Assembly (NCBI GenBank): GCA_964036045.1
Contig: OZ038384.1
Coordinates: 47,793,843-47,857,842, forward strand
From: Eutreptiella sp. 'Long Island Sound 2002'
Taxonomy: Eukaryota; Euglenozoa; Euglenophyceae; Eutreptiales; Eutreptiaceae
Length of the DNA stretch: 64,000 nucleotides
Direction of reading: 5' to 3'
The notes beneath the pieces were generated by a model that did no database searches, was not told the DNA's origin, and worked only from the letters and a program-made list of their open reading frames with translations. Every line of letters starts with the position of its first letter. Within the stretch, counting starts at the first letter, position 1. The translations under genes were made by a program, and so were the position numbers. Below are positions 34,734 through 47,052 of the stretch, piece after piece.

Positions 34734-35251
34734 CAGTGACTTCAGGCGTCGGAGCTCCGTACACGGGCTGTCGCAATGGTTTTGTGGACAGCATCTGGAC
34801 TCCTTGCACGGGTCGTTGCTACTTGGTGCTCTGTGCGTTCGTTGATCAGGGGATGTCAGGACACTGTGTGCGGATTGCTGCTCAAGGGTGCTCGGTCAGC
34901 GGTCTGTGGACATCAGGACTCCGTGCACGGGTCGTTGCCTCACTATCGGTGCAGTAACAGGTAAGGCAGCGGTGCCTATATTGCATGGTGCCCTCTCCCC
35001 AGTTCTGGCGTCTGGGCTCCTTGCGCGGGCCGTCGCTACCTCCTCTGTATGCTCCGTGTACGTCGTGTACAGCAGGCATGGGCATCAGGACACCGCGCAC
35101 GGGTCGTTGCTCCCTGGTGCTGGGGGCGCTTGTGGTTATAGGGGCTTCAGGATATTGTGCGCCGGTCGCTGCTCATGGGTGGTCTAGGTATTTGGCGGAT
35201 CTGGGAGCACTGGGATTCCACGCGCGGAACATGCCATGGTTGCTATGCGGT
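34734..35251 (+). repeat. 518-bp direct repeat inside the LINE insertion, right copy
   Basis: Partner of 32149-32666, same length, with scattered substitutions. The pair encloses the endonuclease region. The ends are not TG...CA, so they do not look like LTRs. Confidence 0.82.
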
Positions 35252-35980
35252 TGCGACGCGTGTGCACCCTCTAATCACTCGAAATTCGAGTACACCCATC
35301 TGCGCCTGCAGCCGGACGGCACTATTGCTTGCGTGCCCGGTGAAGTCTTCTTTTACGGCGGCGTGGCGCGTGCCACGGCGGATCCGGAGCAGTATATGTC
35401 CTGTGTGATAACTCTGCTGCGCATCTGTGCGCCTTCTCCAGGGCGCTGTCCCTGTCTGCGTGGGTCGATCGTGTGGCCAAGGTCATACTCAGCCTGCCTA
35501 TCGTTCTGCGTGTCAGCGAGCTCTGGGTGGAGGCACACCACGACTCACTGTCTGTAGATCTGGCTCCCGAATGGCAGGCGGAGGCGGATCGCTTGTCCAC
35601 GTTTGCCATCCGCCACCCTGGCGCGTCTCCCTTCCCGATCAAGGCGTTCTGTGCACTGTCGACCCCAGCCTCCATCCCCCTTTTTTTCAACGACGCGCTG
35701 GTGGTCGGTCAGCTCCATGGATTCTGCTCATTTTGATGCCACTGCGTGTCTCGTATTGCACAGCTTTGACGCCATTGCATGTCTTGCGTAGCTCACAGCT
35801 CAGCGCCTTCACATAGCCTCATGTTCTGTTGGGTGTGGGGACCCAGCTCGGTGCATCCTGCTGAGTGTTCTGAGTGTTCTGTGCCTTATGATGTGATGGG
35901 TCAACAGGGCCGGTCCAAGCACTGATCTGGTGTGCAGGGGTCGCTCAGACCCCACATCCAAGCTCCCGGAGTCGCCCCGG
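35252..35980 (+). other. 3' part of the LINE insertion, no clear product
   Basis: Short frames occur (for example 35473-35736, LWVEAHHDSLSVDLAPEWQ...), none with a recognisable domain. The (CCAA)n tail follows. Confidence 0.45.
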
Positions 35981-36001
35981 GCCACCAACCAACCAACCAA
36001 C

Positions 36002-36219
36002 CAGCCGGAAATTGGAGCGGGCCGCGGGCCCAAAGGAACCAGTTCACATCATTTCGGGCTGCTGAGAAACCGACCCGTTGTGATTGGGTAAGTCAAAAGA
36101 TGCCGGACATGGTATAATGAGGCAAGGCATCCGGGACGAGAAGGAAAACTGTTCCAGGTGGCACGTGGGAGGTCAAAAGATGCGGCTGTTGGTGGTTTGT
36201 TGGAACAACAGGTGCTACA
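36002..36219. repeat. 218-bp direct duplication, right copy
   Basis: Copy of 31425-31642. It includes the splice-acceptor-like CTGTTCCAG and the first 62 bases of the acidic exon that follows. Confidence 0.88.
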
Positions 36220-36490
36220 ACCACCACGAAACCGCAAGCACAAGCGGAATGATGCTGACACTGAAGAGTATTCGGCTGATGAGGAAGAGGAGGAAGAAAA
36301 TGACCCTGCATGGGCTGATTTGATGGCTGAGATGGCTGAAGAGGATGAGGATGTAGTGGAGAATGATAGTGATGATGAGAATCAGTTGCCCACCAACCTT
36401 GCCTCTTGCTTCAAACCCACCACCACTCGTAGTGGTTGTACCACACGTCCTTCCGTACGGTCTTGGGTCCAAGACTCTGACACGGTTTGA
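36158..36490 (+). CDS. Acidic C-terminal exon of an unknown protein
   Basis: Opens directly after a splice-acceptor-like AACTGTTCCAG and runs 110 codons to TGA. It has no ATG at the start, so it is probably a last exon. It begins ARGRSKDAAVGGLLEQQ, has a basic patch (PPRNRKHKR), then a long Asp/Glu-rich stretch and a Thr/Ser-rich end. I do not recognise the family; acidic tails of this kind occur in nuclear and transposon proteins. The upstream exons are now 4.4 kb further left because the LINE insertion duplicated this exon's beginning. Confidence 0.4.
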   Translation: MARGRSKDAAVGGLLEQQVLQPPRNRKHKRNDADTEEYSADEEEEEENDPAWADLMAEMAEEDEDVVENDSDDENQLPTNLASCFKPTTTRSGCTTRPSVRSWVQDSDTV

Positions 36491-37560
36491 GACTCGTACA
36501 AGTTTTTGCAACATTTGCTTCATACACCCCCGCCTTTGTATTTGTTGCTTTCATTTGCTTTGCTGTTGCCTGTTGCATGAATTTCACGCATTTTTGAACT
36601 CTACCCGCCGCCAAAGGCAGCGGAGCAAATTTCGGAAATGTATTAAAAATACATCCTCCGATGATGTCCAGCATTAAAAAATAAGGAAAACATGCAAGCA
36701 GTCCCGGCTACATTATTAAAAAATAAGGAAAAGGAAATTAGACAAGGCTTCTCAACGGAGTTATTATTCTGTATTTCGATTGATTTCTACAGTAACCCCA
36801 ATTCTACAATACGGATAACACTTGCGTATGAGTGCCGCATTTCTGCGGACGAGGGATAAGAGGCATTGTTTCATTCACTCGCTATTGTTCGTAGAACATC
36901 ATGCGCTACTGAACTTGATTTGCGGCCCGTGCGAGGGCCACCAAAACTCTGTTTTTTGTTTTTGTGCTACAACGCCGTCAACGGATAGAGCTAGAGAAGG
37001 CTACCTGCAGCGAACGGTGCACGAGCTTTGGAAGAAAGGGTAGCCAAGAACCTTGTGGCATGGCCCCTTTTCTACCCCCTCCCTTCGCGTTGGCATGCTT
37101 GGGGCCATAACACACTGCAAGTGCTATTGATGGGAATGATGGGGGACCTGGGTGCATGGAAACATACATGTGGGAAAAAAGCAACCCTGGCTAACCCTCG
37201 TGGGCCCTACTATGGACGATGTTTTGACTTTGCCACCTTTCCCTATCCATGAATCAATCAAGTGCGTTTTCTCGTTGTGTTGCATTGCAGCTATGTGATC
37301 ACACGTCAATTTGAGCCATCTTTTGTCCCGCCAAGAGCACCCAAACCGTCACTCACTCAAAATGTTACTGGCCTTGTTGCTTGGCCGCGTGTGTTCCGCC
37401 AAGTGAGGAGTGGGCTTGGACTGGGATTGAGAACCATATCTACAAAGTCATCCCTAGAATTGTGGGTGGGGACTATTCTCAAATCAAATCCGTCAACGTT
37501 TTGTGGGCATGCAAACATCCTCCTATGCCCTCATTTGTTTTCAAGGCGTTTCATATTTGC
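36491..37560. other. Intergenic region upstream of the VKOR gene
   Basis: No gene seen. AT-rich near 36630-36830, possibly a 3' UTR; the part near 37260-37560 would hold the promoter and 5' UTR of the VKOR gene. An open frame extends upstream from the VKOR ATG to 37381 but lacks an obvious start codon. Confidence 0.5.
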
Positions 37561-38550
37561 ATGAATGGTCCAGGGGCAATTAGTCGGGCGCAACCACGGC
37601 ACACAACCTCGCACACAATTAATGTCATGGACGTCAACATGGAAAGCCAAAGCGAGCCGCATAAGGACGAGCGCCATCCATGGACCAAAGTCTTCCATCG
37701 ATTGTTAATCATGGCGGGACTCGGTATCTTGATTTCGCTTTACCTTGTGCACGAACACTATACATCGACCAGTAGTATTTGCGATATCAGCATGACCTTT
37801 TCGTGTAGCCGAGTCAACAAGAGCCGCTTCTCTGTGTTGTTCGGTGTGCCCGTGGCATTTTGGGGGATTTTGTGGAATGTTATGCTTGCGGAGATTTCTC
37901 GTAAAAGTCTCCAAGTCCTGGAAGTCAACCAACTCAAAGATCAAGAACTGTTGAGGACGTACGTATTCTTTTTGTTCGTGTGGTGCTTAGCGGGCATCGG
38001 CTTTGTGGTGTACTTTATCATCGCCGAGTATTTGTTACACGCCATGTGCATCTTCTGCACCATGGTCCACGTCTTGATAGTGTTAGCTTTTGCCTTCGTC
38101 CACCAAATTTTTAAATCCATTCGAATGTTCCCGGAGGTGGTTCAAATGGTTAAGAAGATGCGCAAATACATCTTGAGTCTCGGGGTGGCCGCCGTCTTGT
38201 TGATTTTGGTCTTCAATTTCGGATTGGTACATAAGGCGCAAGGCCATTCGGGTTTGGAACACCGAAAGTACGACACCTTGTCCTTCGCTAGGTGTATGAC
38301 GAAAAATGGTTTTACTATGTTCGGGTCCATGAGTTGTGGGCATTGCGTCGAGCAAAAGGAGATCATTGGACCGGCTTGGGAATTTACGAAGTTTGTGGAA
38401 TGTCAAGAAACCGATTGCGAGAGCAAGAACGTCACCGGATTTCCAACATGGATCCAAATTATGGATGATAAAGAGATCCAACGGCACGAGGGATTGATGT
38501 CCCTTGACGAGCTAAGTAACTTCACAAAGTGTGATTTGGAGTCTTTGTAG
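37561..38550 (+). CDS. VKOR-thioredoxin-like fusion protein
   Basis: Membrane oxidoreductase that makes disulfides or recycles quinone: an integral VKOR domain passes oxidising equivalents to a fused thioredoxin-like domain. No introns. I start at ATG 37561 (329 aa); ATG 37627 or 37639 are alternatives. After about 45 hydrophilic residues come a first membrane segment (LLIMAGLGILISLYLV), the luminal loop pair Cys in ICDISMTFSCSRVNKS, FGVPVAFWG, two further membrane segments (YVFFLFVWCLAGIGFVVYF), and the quinone-site CIFC (38047-38058) at the start of the next, LVFNFGLV preceding the soluble domain. The thioredoxin domain has CGHC (about 38335) and cis-Pro GFPTW. VKOR-Trx fusions occur in plants, cyanobacteria and several algae and protists. 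Stop TAG falls where family members end. It is the only ordinary host-type gene in the window. Confidence 0.88.
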   Translation: MNGPGAISRAQPRHTTSHTINVMDVNMESQSEPHKDERHPWTKVFHRLLIMAGLGILISLYLVHEHYTSTSSICDISMTFSCSRVNKSRFSVLFGVPVAFWGILWNVMLAEISRKSLQVLEVNQLKDQELLRTYVFFLFVWCLAGIGFVVYFIIAEYLLHAMCIFCTMVHVLIVLAFAFVHQIFKSIRMFPEVVQMVKKMRKYILSLGVAAVLLILVFNFGLVHKAQGHSGLEHRKYDTLSFARCMTKNGFTMFGSMSCGHCVEQKEIIGPAWEFTKFVECQETDCESKNVTGFPTWIQIMDDKEIQRHEGLMSLDELSNFTKCDLESL

Positions 38551-41500
38551 GCACACCACTTTTCTTTGCAACTTTCGTGTCCCCCCCGTGTTCCTCTCAT
38601 TGTACGGTTATATCTTAGGCTTGCGCAAAATCATGGATGTTGCCCTAATGACGCGATGGCACGAACGTGTCCCCACGATTGTCGTAACAAACCTAAGCCA
38701 AAGACCGAGACGTTTGGAATGTAGTGTGGACGGCACATCGCAATTATTCCCCTAATGAACCTTGCGACGAAACAAACACCTCCGTAAGCACTACTACACC
38801 CCACCTTTCCACTACTATTTGGGAGGAAGCGTCCAAAAGAGACTCGCTATTACCGTGGTAGTCTAGGAAGTTGCTATTCCGAGGTGGGGCCGCGTCGTGG
38901 CCCATGGTGCAGCCTTGGGCTTATAACACAAACGTGAACACAAACCATTTCTTACCCACGGCTCCCCTAACGATACCACACCCGTAACCATACGTCTATC
39001 TTTGCATTTGCCATAAGTGATCGGTCTTTGGGACATTAAGGACAATTGATTGTTCTTGAAAGATTTATTCATTATTCATTCATTCTTCATTGATTCATTC
39101 ATTCATTAGGTGGTAGCTTGGCCCTCCTGTGAGTGGACTAGTGGACGGTTTTTCCCAATGCGCGTATTGCCCTGTCCTCCATGATCCCGGCCGTGATGCA
39201 CAAAGCAACAACGAGTTCTTGGTTACAAACTTGGCTTTCTCAATAAGGGGATGTGGTGATAAGATGTACTCATGCTGATTGGGGTGGCCCCCCATTGCAT
39301 GGCGTGTAGCGCATAGGCCCTAACCAACTCCCCCAAGTGCAGGTGTCACAATGGGTCACGGAGGGACAGGCATGTCACAAGGTCCACCTCATGCTGCACA
39401 CTTCACACGGGCCCTCGTGACGTCCTGAACATTTTCTCAAGTGTATGATGCATTGGTGAACATGCACCATGTGTGTGTGTGTGTGTGTTTACTCACATGT
39501 GTTTGTGTGTTAGCCAAGCCCACGTGTCCTGCATGTTGGAAACTTGCTTGGTTGATGAGTACAACATGCTTCAAGAGTTCAAGCAAAAGCCAACTACTAT
39601 GGTTTTTTTGCACTTGACGGCGCCTTTGTCTGGCTGGCCAGGCCGGGGGGAAGGCTCTTGCGCGCCGGATCTTTTTTGTGGTTGGGGTGGGGCCCAGACG
39701 AGTGTTGAAAACCCCGGGCTGGGTACCGGGCCACAGTTATGTGACTCAAGGGTTTGCCCGCCAAGCCTCGACGAGGTATGGCGTCCCCTTTGCAACCATG
39801 TAACGTGAGCCGTTTGCGGTCAACCAACGCGACGGAGGATTCTCCCATTTCCAACTGTTGAATGCCACTCAGTGAACTCTGATGCCTGCATTGTGCACTT
39901 GAATGTGCCAGCGACAGCGAGCTTGCCCTTTGCAGCATGAATGATCCATCCGACCCGTCATCAGCAATCTCCCGACCCCTGTCCACCATGCAGTTGATTG
40001 CCTATCGCCACCCTCTTCGCAAGTTTTCACCCCCTTGTTCACGACCATGGCCTCATACCTGGAAAGTACATCAACACACCCCTCTTCAGCAACCGCCTCC
40101 CCCAAATCATCCCCTGCAACCAACAAGGGCATAGGCCTGACGGACCTAAACTGTCGTTAAACACGCTCTCCCCCCTGGTTTCGCTGCTCCTGGGTTCTCA
40201 CCCTCAGCATACACAGCCAGTGGCAACGAGGCGGCTAGGAAGCAACTAATCCCCCCCCCCCCCCTCAACTCACCAAGCTCTTTCTGAACGTCTCTCTGTT
40301 TCTCTAGGCTGAGGCCGCGACTCAGCACATGTAGCCACATGCTATGGTGCAAAGTTCAGTGGAGGCACCATGTTTTGTTGCCTCAACGCATTTTGCTGTA
40401 TTGCTTCGTGCAAAAACTAGCGTTACACTCTGGGTTTTCAGGGCATCCTTTTTGCCTGGGCTTCGCTGTTTTGTTCACAAGAGTGCCTACGTTGTGTGTG
40501 CTGGTCAAGATTGCTGACACGCAAAACTATGTTGAGGACACATCCTTTCCATTGTTTCTTTATCCATGATCTTTTGCTTGTGCCTCAAAAAACCACTATT
40601 CATGCGAATCCATTTGTGCCCCTTGCACTTTTGACCAATCGTAAGTGGACCAAATCAAAGGAGATATCCAAGAATATCACATTGAACAATCCATGGAACG
40701 GCATAATGTGTTGCGGCAGGTCAGCATGCTTACCATCCAAATGTGAGTGTGTTTGTTTCGGGTGTGGCAACATACAAGGGAGGCTCAGGGATCTTGAACA
40801 CCACCCATAGAATCCGAACCTACGCAGGCGTGGGAGTTCTAATTGTTGAGCCGTTAAGGTTGTGCTTGTTCCGCTTTTGTGCTTTGTACATGTTTGGAGG
40901 ATCTTCATTATTGAGGAGGGACAGATGCACAATTTGTCCCACCCAACATGCTTTGGTATGTTGTGCTTTTGTAGTTTTGTGTTTACAATGTTGCTCCCAA
41001 ATTTTGATGCTTTTGTTGTTCGCTTAGTGGAGAGGTGGAGGTTTCGCGGATGCGTCAAGGGTAGTGGGGGAGGGGGCGGAGGGTTTGAGTATGTCAAGGC
41101 CCGCACGGCACACCAAATACTAATACCAAAGAGATTTCTTTTTAAAAAAAGATTTTTTTTGATTTTTTTCTGCTTCAATTCTCCGCACACCACAGCATAT
41201 TGTGTTGGACGTTGGATTGAGCGCCTTTGCCTTTGCTGTCAAGATCACATGATGATGATGATGCCGTGGCATTGGTACACTTTCCTCACCATGTACGTGC
41301 ATTTACGAAACATGCGGAATCCGTAGGTTCAGGGGGGGGAGGGGGGGGGGCTGAGCAGGCCAGCATCCGCGGAATTCGCAGGTTTGGGGGGGGGGGGTGA
41401 CTAGGCCAGCATCCGCGGAATCCAAGGTGTCACGAAATGTCTGGTGTAGAAAGCCAAGCTGATCAAATATGCACTTGAGGCGCGACAAGGGGACAAAGAA

Positions 41501-43667
41501 AGACAAAAATGAACACCTGTGAAAACTTGATTTCATGTGTTCTACCCCGATGTCAACTTCTCTATACCCACTAAGAATCTATTGACCTGGAAATATGTTT
41601 GAAGAAAAAGAAATCATGTCCTGCACAATGCACATATTTGTTTTCCGTTATCAATACACAATGCACAAAACAATGGTGCAGAAGTTGCACATTTTGAAAA
41701 AGAAACTGATTTTTGACATGATTGGTCCTTCAATCTTCTCGTGCATCTTTGGTCCTCTTTGGTCCAATCCATGTGCGAGAATGCGAAACACCAGGCACCT
41801 CATGGGGGCCTACGCCAATGTACATCATTGGGGCATAACAACACGTCAAATCATAACAGCACCCTGCTAAAACATAAAACGCAAACGCATAAAACGCAAA
41901 AACTAAAACACATGCATGTGCAGGACACCACCTCCATTCTAGGGTTGCAGCCCCATAGCACATCATCATGCCACGGTATCATGGCACATCATCAACACCA
42001 CCACTTATTCACAAAAGGCCCTCTTCAACCATGCATGCACGTTCCAATTCAACACAGCGTGAACTAACCCGCCGATGGAAAAAGAAACTCCGTACACTCC
42101 CACCCCAAAAATTGAGCGAGTCTTCAAAACACTATACCAAACAGAATGCAAAAATTAACCCAAACCAGTGGATACATAGTAGGCATATCAGAGAAATACA
42201 ACATCATGGCACATCATCCCAACCAATACTAAAAGACAAAGATACAACACAGGGCACATATCAAAAACAAAACACTAGCACGATCAGAGATCTGCCTGTG
42301 CATGTGTTCTTTAACCACTATGTTGTGCGTCACAATGCTTTTTCAAGTCGCAATTGTGAATAGCCATTTTCTGCAAAACAAAATTTAAGTACCGTACACA
42401 TGTGAACTACACGCAATAACTTTTGTGAGACCTGTTTGTTCAACCCCCAACTCCTCATTGGTTCAGAGAGGTGACTCCAATTTGTAGTATCATAGAATTA
42501 ACCATTGAAGTTCTACATTCATGTGTGATGTTGACCACCATGGCACAAAGCTATTCTCTTCCAATGAAAACGCCTGCAAACTCGTTTGGACTGATTTTTC
42601 ACCATGTGGCTTGTATGGTCATGTTTGGTCTTTTTCGCAAAGCTATCCTGATTTTCCAAAAAAGAAAGTGACTCAGGGATAGAAAGCACATACTTCAGTG
42701 TTGTTCACAAAAGTAATACGAAACGTCAAACCTTTTTCATCTAACATGTATGGAAGGAACATCAATCGGAGATTCCATATACGGCACTGCCAAAGTTTTG
42801 CGCCCAGCGTTGGCGAGCCTGCATAATGTTGCTGACGGATACACCACCTCATTTTTGGAGGTGTTCAATGCTTTGCCATAAAGATGGTTGACTTAATAGA
42901 CATTTCCAAGGTTAGAGTTGCGATGTTCTGGCGCTCTTTTACGATTCTTTTGCATTGGCCGTCAAGAAACATTTCAACGTTGCAAACGTCATGACGATGT
43001 TGGTTCCCCCGTGTTTTTTGCAAAACTTCTTGAGGTTACATAATACGACATGGCCTTTTCGGCACCAAACTGCCACTTTTGGTTTTTATCGCGGCCGTCA
43101 ACCTGAATAATGTTCATTCCATCATAAGTCGATGACCGTCAGCTCCTATTGCATATGTAGCCATGTAGCTTTGCCATGTATGCATTAGGCGGTGTGCGAA
43201 GACGACGTCGGCCCATGTTCCCGCACACCCTTCACATCCAATTCTTGTAGACTGGCCCATGAGGTTCAGAAAAATGATCGACCTCGATCCAAATTGCACA
43301 TGAAAGGTGTTTGTCCGCCGCTTCTTCTTCTACTTCGCCATCCGGTAAACGTTCACCATTTCGGTACGTACTTAGTAAGAAAAAGTCACTACCATGTCTG
43401 TCTTGGGGTACTTGATCCAGAGCAACCCCCCCTAAACCTTGGGAAGTTATGAAGACCAACACTTAATCATTTTCATCAGTCTTTTTGAGGTTTTCAGTAT
43501 AATTCTCAAAGTAACTGGGGTTATAACCCTAGTCCCCCATGAAGTTCACCCCTACCACTCAAGTAAACGGAGGTATCTTCCTTCATGGAGGTAATACCGA
43601 AATACAATAGGCATTCCATGCCTTGGACCTTGTTGGTTAAGCCTCGTGGTCTCCAACCTCAGGCCCC
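38551..43667. other. 5.1 kb without a recognisable gene
   Basis: Only short frames without domains. Low-complexity items: (ATTC)n at 39062-39108, (GT)n at 39468-39488, a C run at 40249-40263, G runs at 41333-41350 and 41385-41397, and a short duplicated phrase AGGCCAGCATCCGCGGAAT at about 41359 and 41404. Confidence 0.6.
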
Positions 43668-43752
43668 CTATACTCAGAGAGCGCTACTAGAGAGCTCACT
43701 AGAGCGTACTGCTCTAGCTAGAGCTTTGGCTAGAGCTAGAGCTAGAGAGTGC
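43668..43752. repeat. CTAGAG-rich low-complexity block
   Basis: CTAGAG/AGAGCT hexamers recur about a dozen times, partly self-complementary. The phrase CCCCTATACTC stands on both sides of the block. Confidence 0.7.
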
Positions 43753-43971
43753 CCCTATACTCTTTTTAACCGATTTTGAATTCAGTTGCTTGGCCATGCT
43801 GGCCAAGCCATATCCTGAGTCTCGCGCAACCTACATGCCCCAGATTCCTAACCTACTCCATTGCATGTCAAGAGGTGCACATTAGGTGCTTAGGGCCACT
43901 TTCCGAGTGTCTATTTTTTTTCGATTGACCCTCAGAATTTTGTTGATGGATCCACCAGTAGTCCACGATAT

Positions 43972-46831
43972 TTGGTGATTGGTGAAAATCCTGAGCTGTT
44001 CACCCTTTGGGGCAATTTCCGTGGATCATTGAATATAATCTCAATTTCTGAAGCCAAATTCACGCTTGCCACCTTCCATTCACCACCCCGCCGTCATTTC
44101 ACTGATCGCGTGGTCATCATGAACTTCACTCTATTTGCGAGCTCCAAAGCCGCCGATGACGGCCTTTCTACGCTATTCAAACATTCGCCATCGCACCTCT
44201 TTCAAAAACACCAAGCCTCAAATTTGCCGCCAGAAACCCGCTTTCCTTCACGCCAATATGAAGCCGTTGACGGCAAAATACTTGACACACGCCAACGCAT
44301 TTTTGTCCGTGAGGTCTACCGCCGCCTTCAAGACTACTCCGAGTGTTACTTGGATGTTGAAGGCACCGATATTGAATCCGCTTTTGTTGGGAGCAATCCC
44401 ACGGAAAATTTGGACCGAGGCAGGGTCTCTTCCGTCGCGCACCATAACTACAACGAGCTTGAAAAACTATTGTTCAAACACAAGCGCTTTTACCTAAAGC
44501 CATACGAGTTGGACTACTCTCAAACCGAAGCCAAAAGCTCTCCGCCTACCGCCCCCCCCGTGTGCTAAACAACTACGAACCGTGTTAGATAAAGCCAAAG
44601 AAGAGACTAAAGACCTCAAAGGATGGTTCGTTATTCCGGCGTCGGACGCTCAAGTGGTGGCCGCCACTTTTCGCATGCTAGGCTCAACTCCCGCCCTTTT
44701 CCCAATCCATGCTTACATTTCTAGCGTGGTATGCATGCACGGAGTGCAACTCCGGGACGTCTACCTGGTCAAAAAGGACGGCAAAGACTCCTACGAGTTC
44801 CGCACAAGCGGGCATCAAACGGTGCCGTATGTTGCCTTGCTCCTAAACACCTCTTCCTTCGACGGATGCCGATACGAGGACATCAATTTTAAGTTCGAGC
44901 CATTCCGCTCCGCCGCCAAGCATGCTCATCTGACGGTGCGCGACCCACGGTTGCAGAAAACACTACGGTTTGAAGTAAGGATATAATTCCTTGATCACAT
45001 CGAGCCTACGCCGCCGGAGGAGGGACACAAGTCACAACCAAAACAACGCAAAATTGGAGACACCCGTGCATTCATGAAGCTAATGAATGAAATGTTTGTC
45101 CCCGCTTTAGCAAATGTGTCGGTGAACACCAAGAATGCATACTACCCATTTGGCCACATTGTTCCTTCCGAAAGCCCACATTGGGCCTACTATCGATTGG
45201 ATTGGGAACCCCCGTCCCGCTTCACCGACGAGCTCATGTTTGAAGTCCGCGAGTGCCCCCAATTCCTCACCGGGGAACTCATTGCAATGGACATGCACGC
45301 TTTGCCATCTACCGAGGTCTGTCGTGCCGTGATCGCCAGTGACCAGAAGGAACGTAACAAACATCTACAAGCCCCTGAAAGCCTCACCATGATGATTGCC
45401 AACCTTCCCGGGGGACGAGGTGCTTCACCGCCCTTGAAGGCGATGTTCCAGTCTATCGATTCCCTTGTCGTGGCGATTGACACCACTCACGCGCCGTGCG
45501 ACGTCATAAAAACCGGAGTGCAAACTCTTGCCATCCGTCTCTTCCACTCGTGCGGCATCGTCCTTTTCCTTGGCATAGATGGGCAATTGGTGCGGTTTTC
45601 GTCAAGATCCGACGGCAACACAAGGTCGGCACCTTTGAGCGCCCCCGAGCGGGCCCACGCAACGCGGGCCCCGCCCTCATACAACTCGTCTAAAGCCCTG
45701 AAAACCGCCGTGCTCCTAGTGGCCCCGAGAGCGGCGCACGCCCTCAACTTGCGTGTCCAAGCGGGATTCCTTGGCCCCGACGTGTCCTTTGAACCTACGC
45801 GGCCTCCCTACAAGCACCAACAAGCCCACCTCGTGGTTTACAAGAAGGAAGGGTCCGCGCTGCTAGCGCATGACTTCAAATATGGAGACGCCGCTTTTGC
45901 CCCCTTGCACCGCAACCTCCTCGCCCTCGAGAAGATCCTTCCTGCCCAAGACCCGGACGTAGCCGAGCAAGAGTAACCCATCGTGCGGCGCCTCCAAGCG
46001 GGCGCCGCCTTGGGCTCCACGGCCATCGTATGCCAGCCTGCCTCCGCCCTCCGCGAGCGGCCCGCAACTGGGCTTTCTGAGCGCATCAGCGAGTGGAATG
46101 CGGCGCCGGACGACACCGACGCTGCCGCACCGACGCCGGGTACAAGCCGCATCGAGGAGATGTCCGAGACGGTCGTCCCGCTGCTTGCTCCACTGGGGGG
46201 TGAAGCAACCACGCTCCTACCCCCCGACCACAATGCCCCCGCCCCGGCTCCGGAGATACAAATTGACTCCCGCCTCCCCGCTGGTTTCTATTACGTCCGC
46301 GACGTATTCTCCGAAAGCGAAGAGGAAACGGTAAAAAAGGTCCTCCACGACAACACATGGGAAAAATACCAAGGGTGCTCCGTCCAGCACTTCGGTCACG
46401 CATACCTAGGCCCTGGCAAAGTCACCGCCACGTCCCCCATCTCAGAAGAATTTTCCTCGATCACCCAAACCTTCACCGCCGCGTTGGAACGCCTGGGCCC
46501 CCCGCACCCTCCCCCAAATCAAATCACCGGCACAATACATCTTTGCGGAGAAGGCATCGGCTACCACAAAGACGACCCCCTGCTAGGCGACCCGGTGTCC
46601 ATTTTTTGCTCTCAATCGGACACCACGATGTTTTTTAAGAACCCCTCCAACGGAGACTCGTTTTGCATCCGCCTGTTTGCCCGCTCTCTCCTTGTCCTCA
46701 CGGGAGCCGCACGCAACGAGTGCCCCCGTGGGATACCCCGACGGAAAGAGGATGAGGTCTTTGGGGTAACCGTCCCTCGTACAACCCCGCGCCTCGCTCT
46801 AATCCTTCGCCACATTCCGCAGGCAAGCTAA
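43972..46831 (+). pseudogene. Retroelement ORF1-type protein with AlkB-like domain, broken
   Basis: One long reading region with three breaks: a one-base shift in a C8 run near 44556, then TAA at 44984-44986 and TAA at 45974-45976, both in the same frame as what follows. The first 600 codons are unfamiliar. The last third (about 46270-46830) looks like an AlkB-type 2-oxoglutarate/Fe(II) dioxygenase: GFYYVRDVFSESEEE, TIHLCGEGIGYHKDDP (HxD iron ligands), then LLVLTGAARNECPRGIP and RLALILRHI (the Arg pair). The usual third ligand, His in the xHGIP position, is Arg here, so catalysis is doubtful. An endonuclease start lies downstream (48900-49025), which fits a LINE with AlkB in its first ORF; such LINEs are known from protists. 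Function in intact elements would be RNA or DNA demethylation. Confidence 0.55.
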
Positions 46832-47052
46832 CGCATGAATACCAGAGGGCCGGATACCCGCCCCCCGCTCCCTTCAGCCCTCTCTGCCAACGCAGGCACG
46901 CGCCAGGATTCAGTGAAACACTAGCCATGTCACGACTTCCCCTGATGCTGGCAAGGGGCTAGACGAAGCGCTCGCCTCGGCCGGGGTACCAGCCAACCAA
47001 GTCCAGCACTTCCGCAGCCTTAGCCCGCCCAGCCTGCCCAACCCCCCTGTGC
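46832..47052 (+). other. Spacer between the AlkB-like frame and transposon T2'
   Basis: An ATG at 46835 directly after the stop opens only 31 codons. Probably the decayed start of a second retroelement ORF. Confidence 0.35.

Larger units (their letters stand above)
31643..36001 (+). mobile_element. 4.36-kb non-LTR retrotransposon insertion
   Basis: Bounded on both sides by the 218-bp duplication; the right end is a (CCAA)n tail (GCCACCAACCAACCAACCAAC). It contains an endonuclease-like coding region (33199-34546) and two 518-bp direct repeats. No reverse transcriptase is seen, so either it is a non-autonomous derivative or RT was lost. Plus orientation, from tail and coding strand. Confidence 0.72.

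Noticed and set aside
32149-35251. 518-bp repeats as LTRs
   Set aside because: No TG...CA ends, no flanking target duplication, no polypurine or primer site, and they lie inside a tailed non-LTR insertion.
40862-41326. 154-codon plus-strand frame
   Set aside because: Runs through G and T homopolymers with no domain or codon pattern suggesting a gene.
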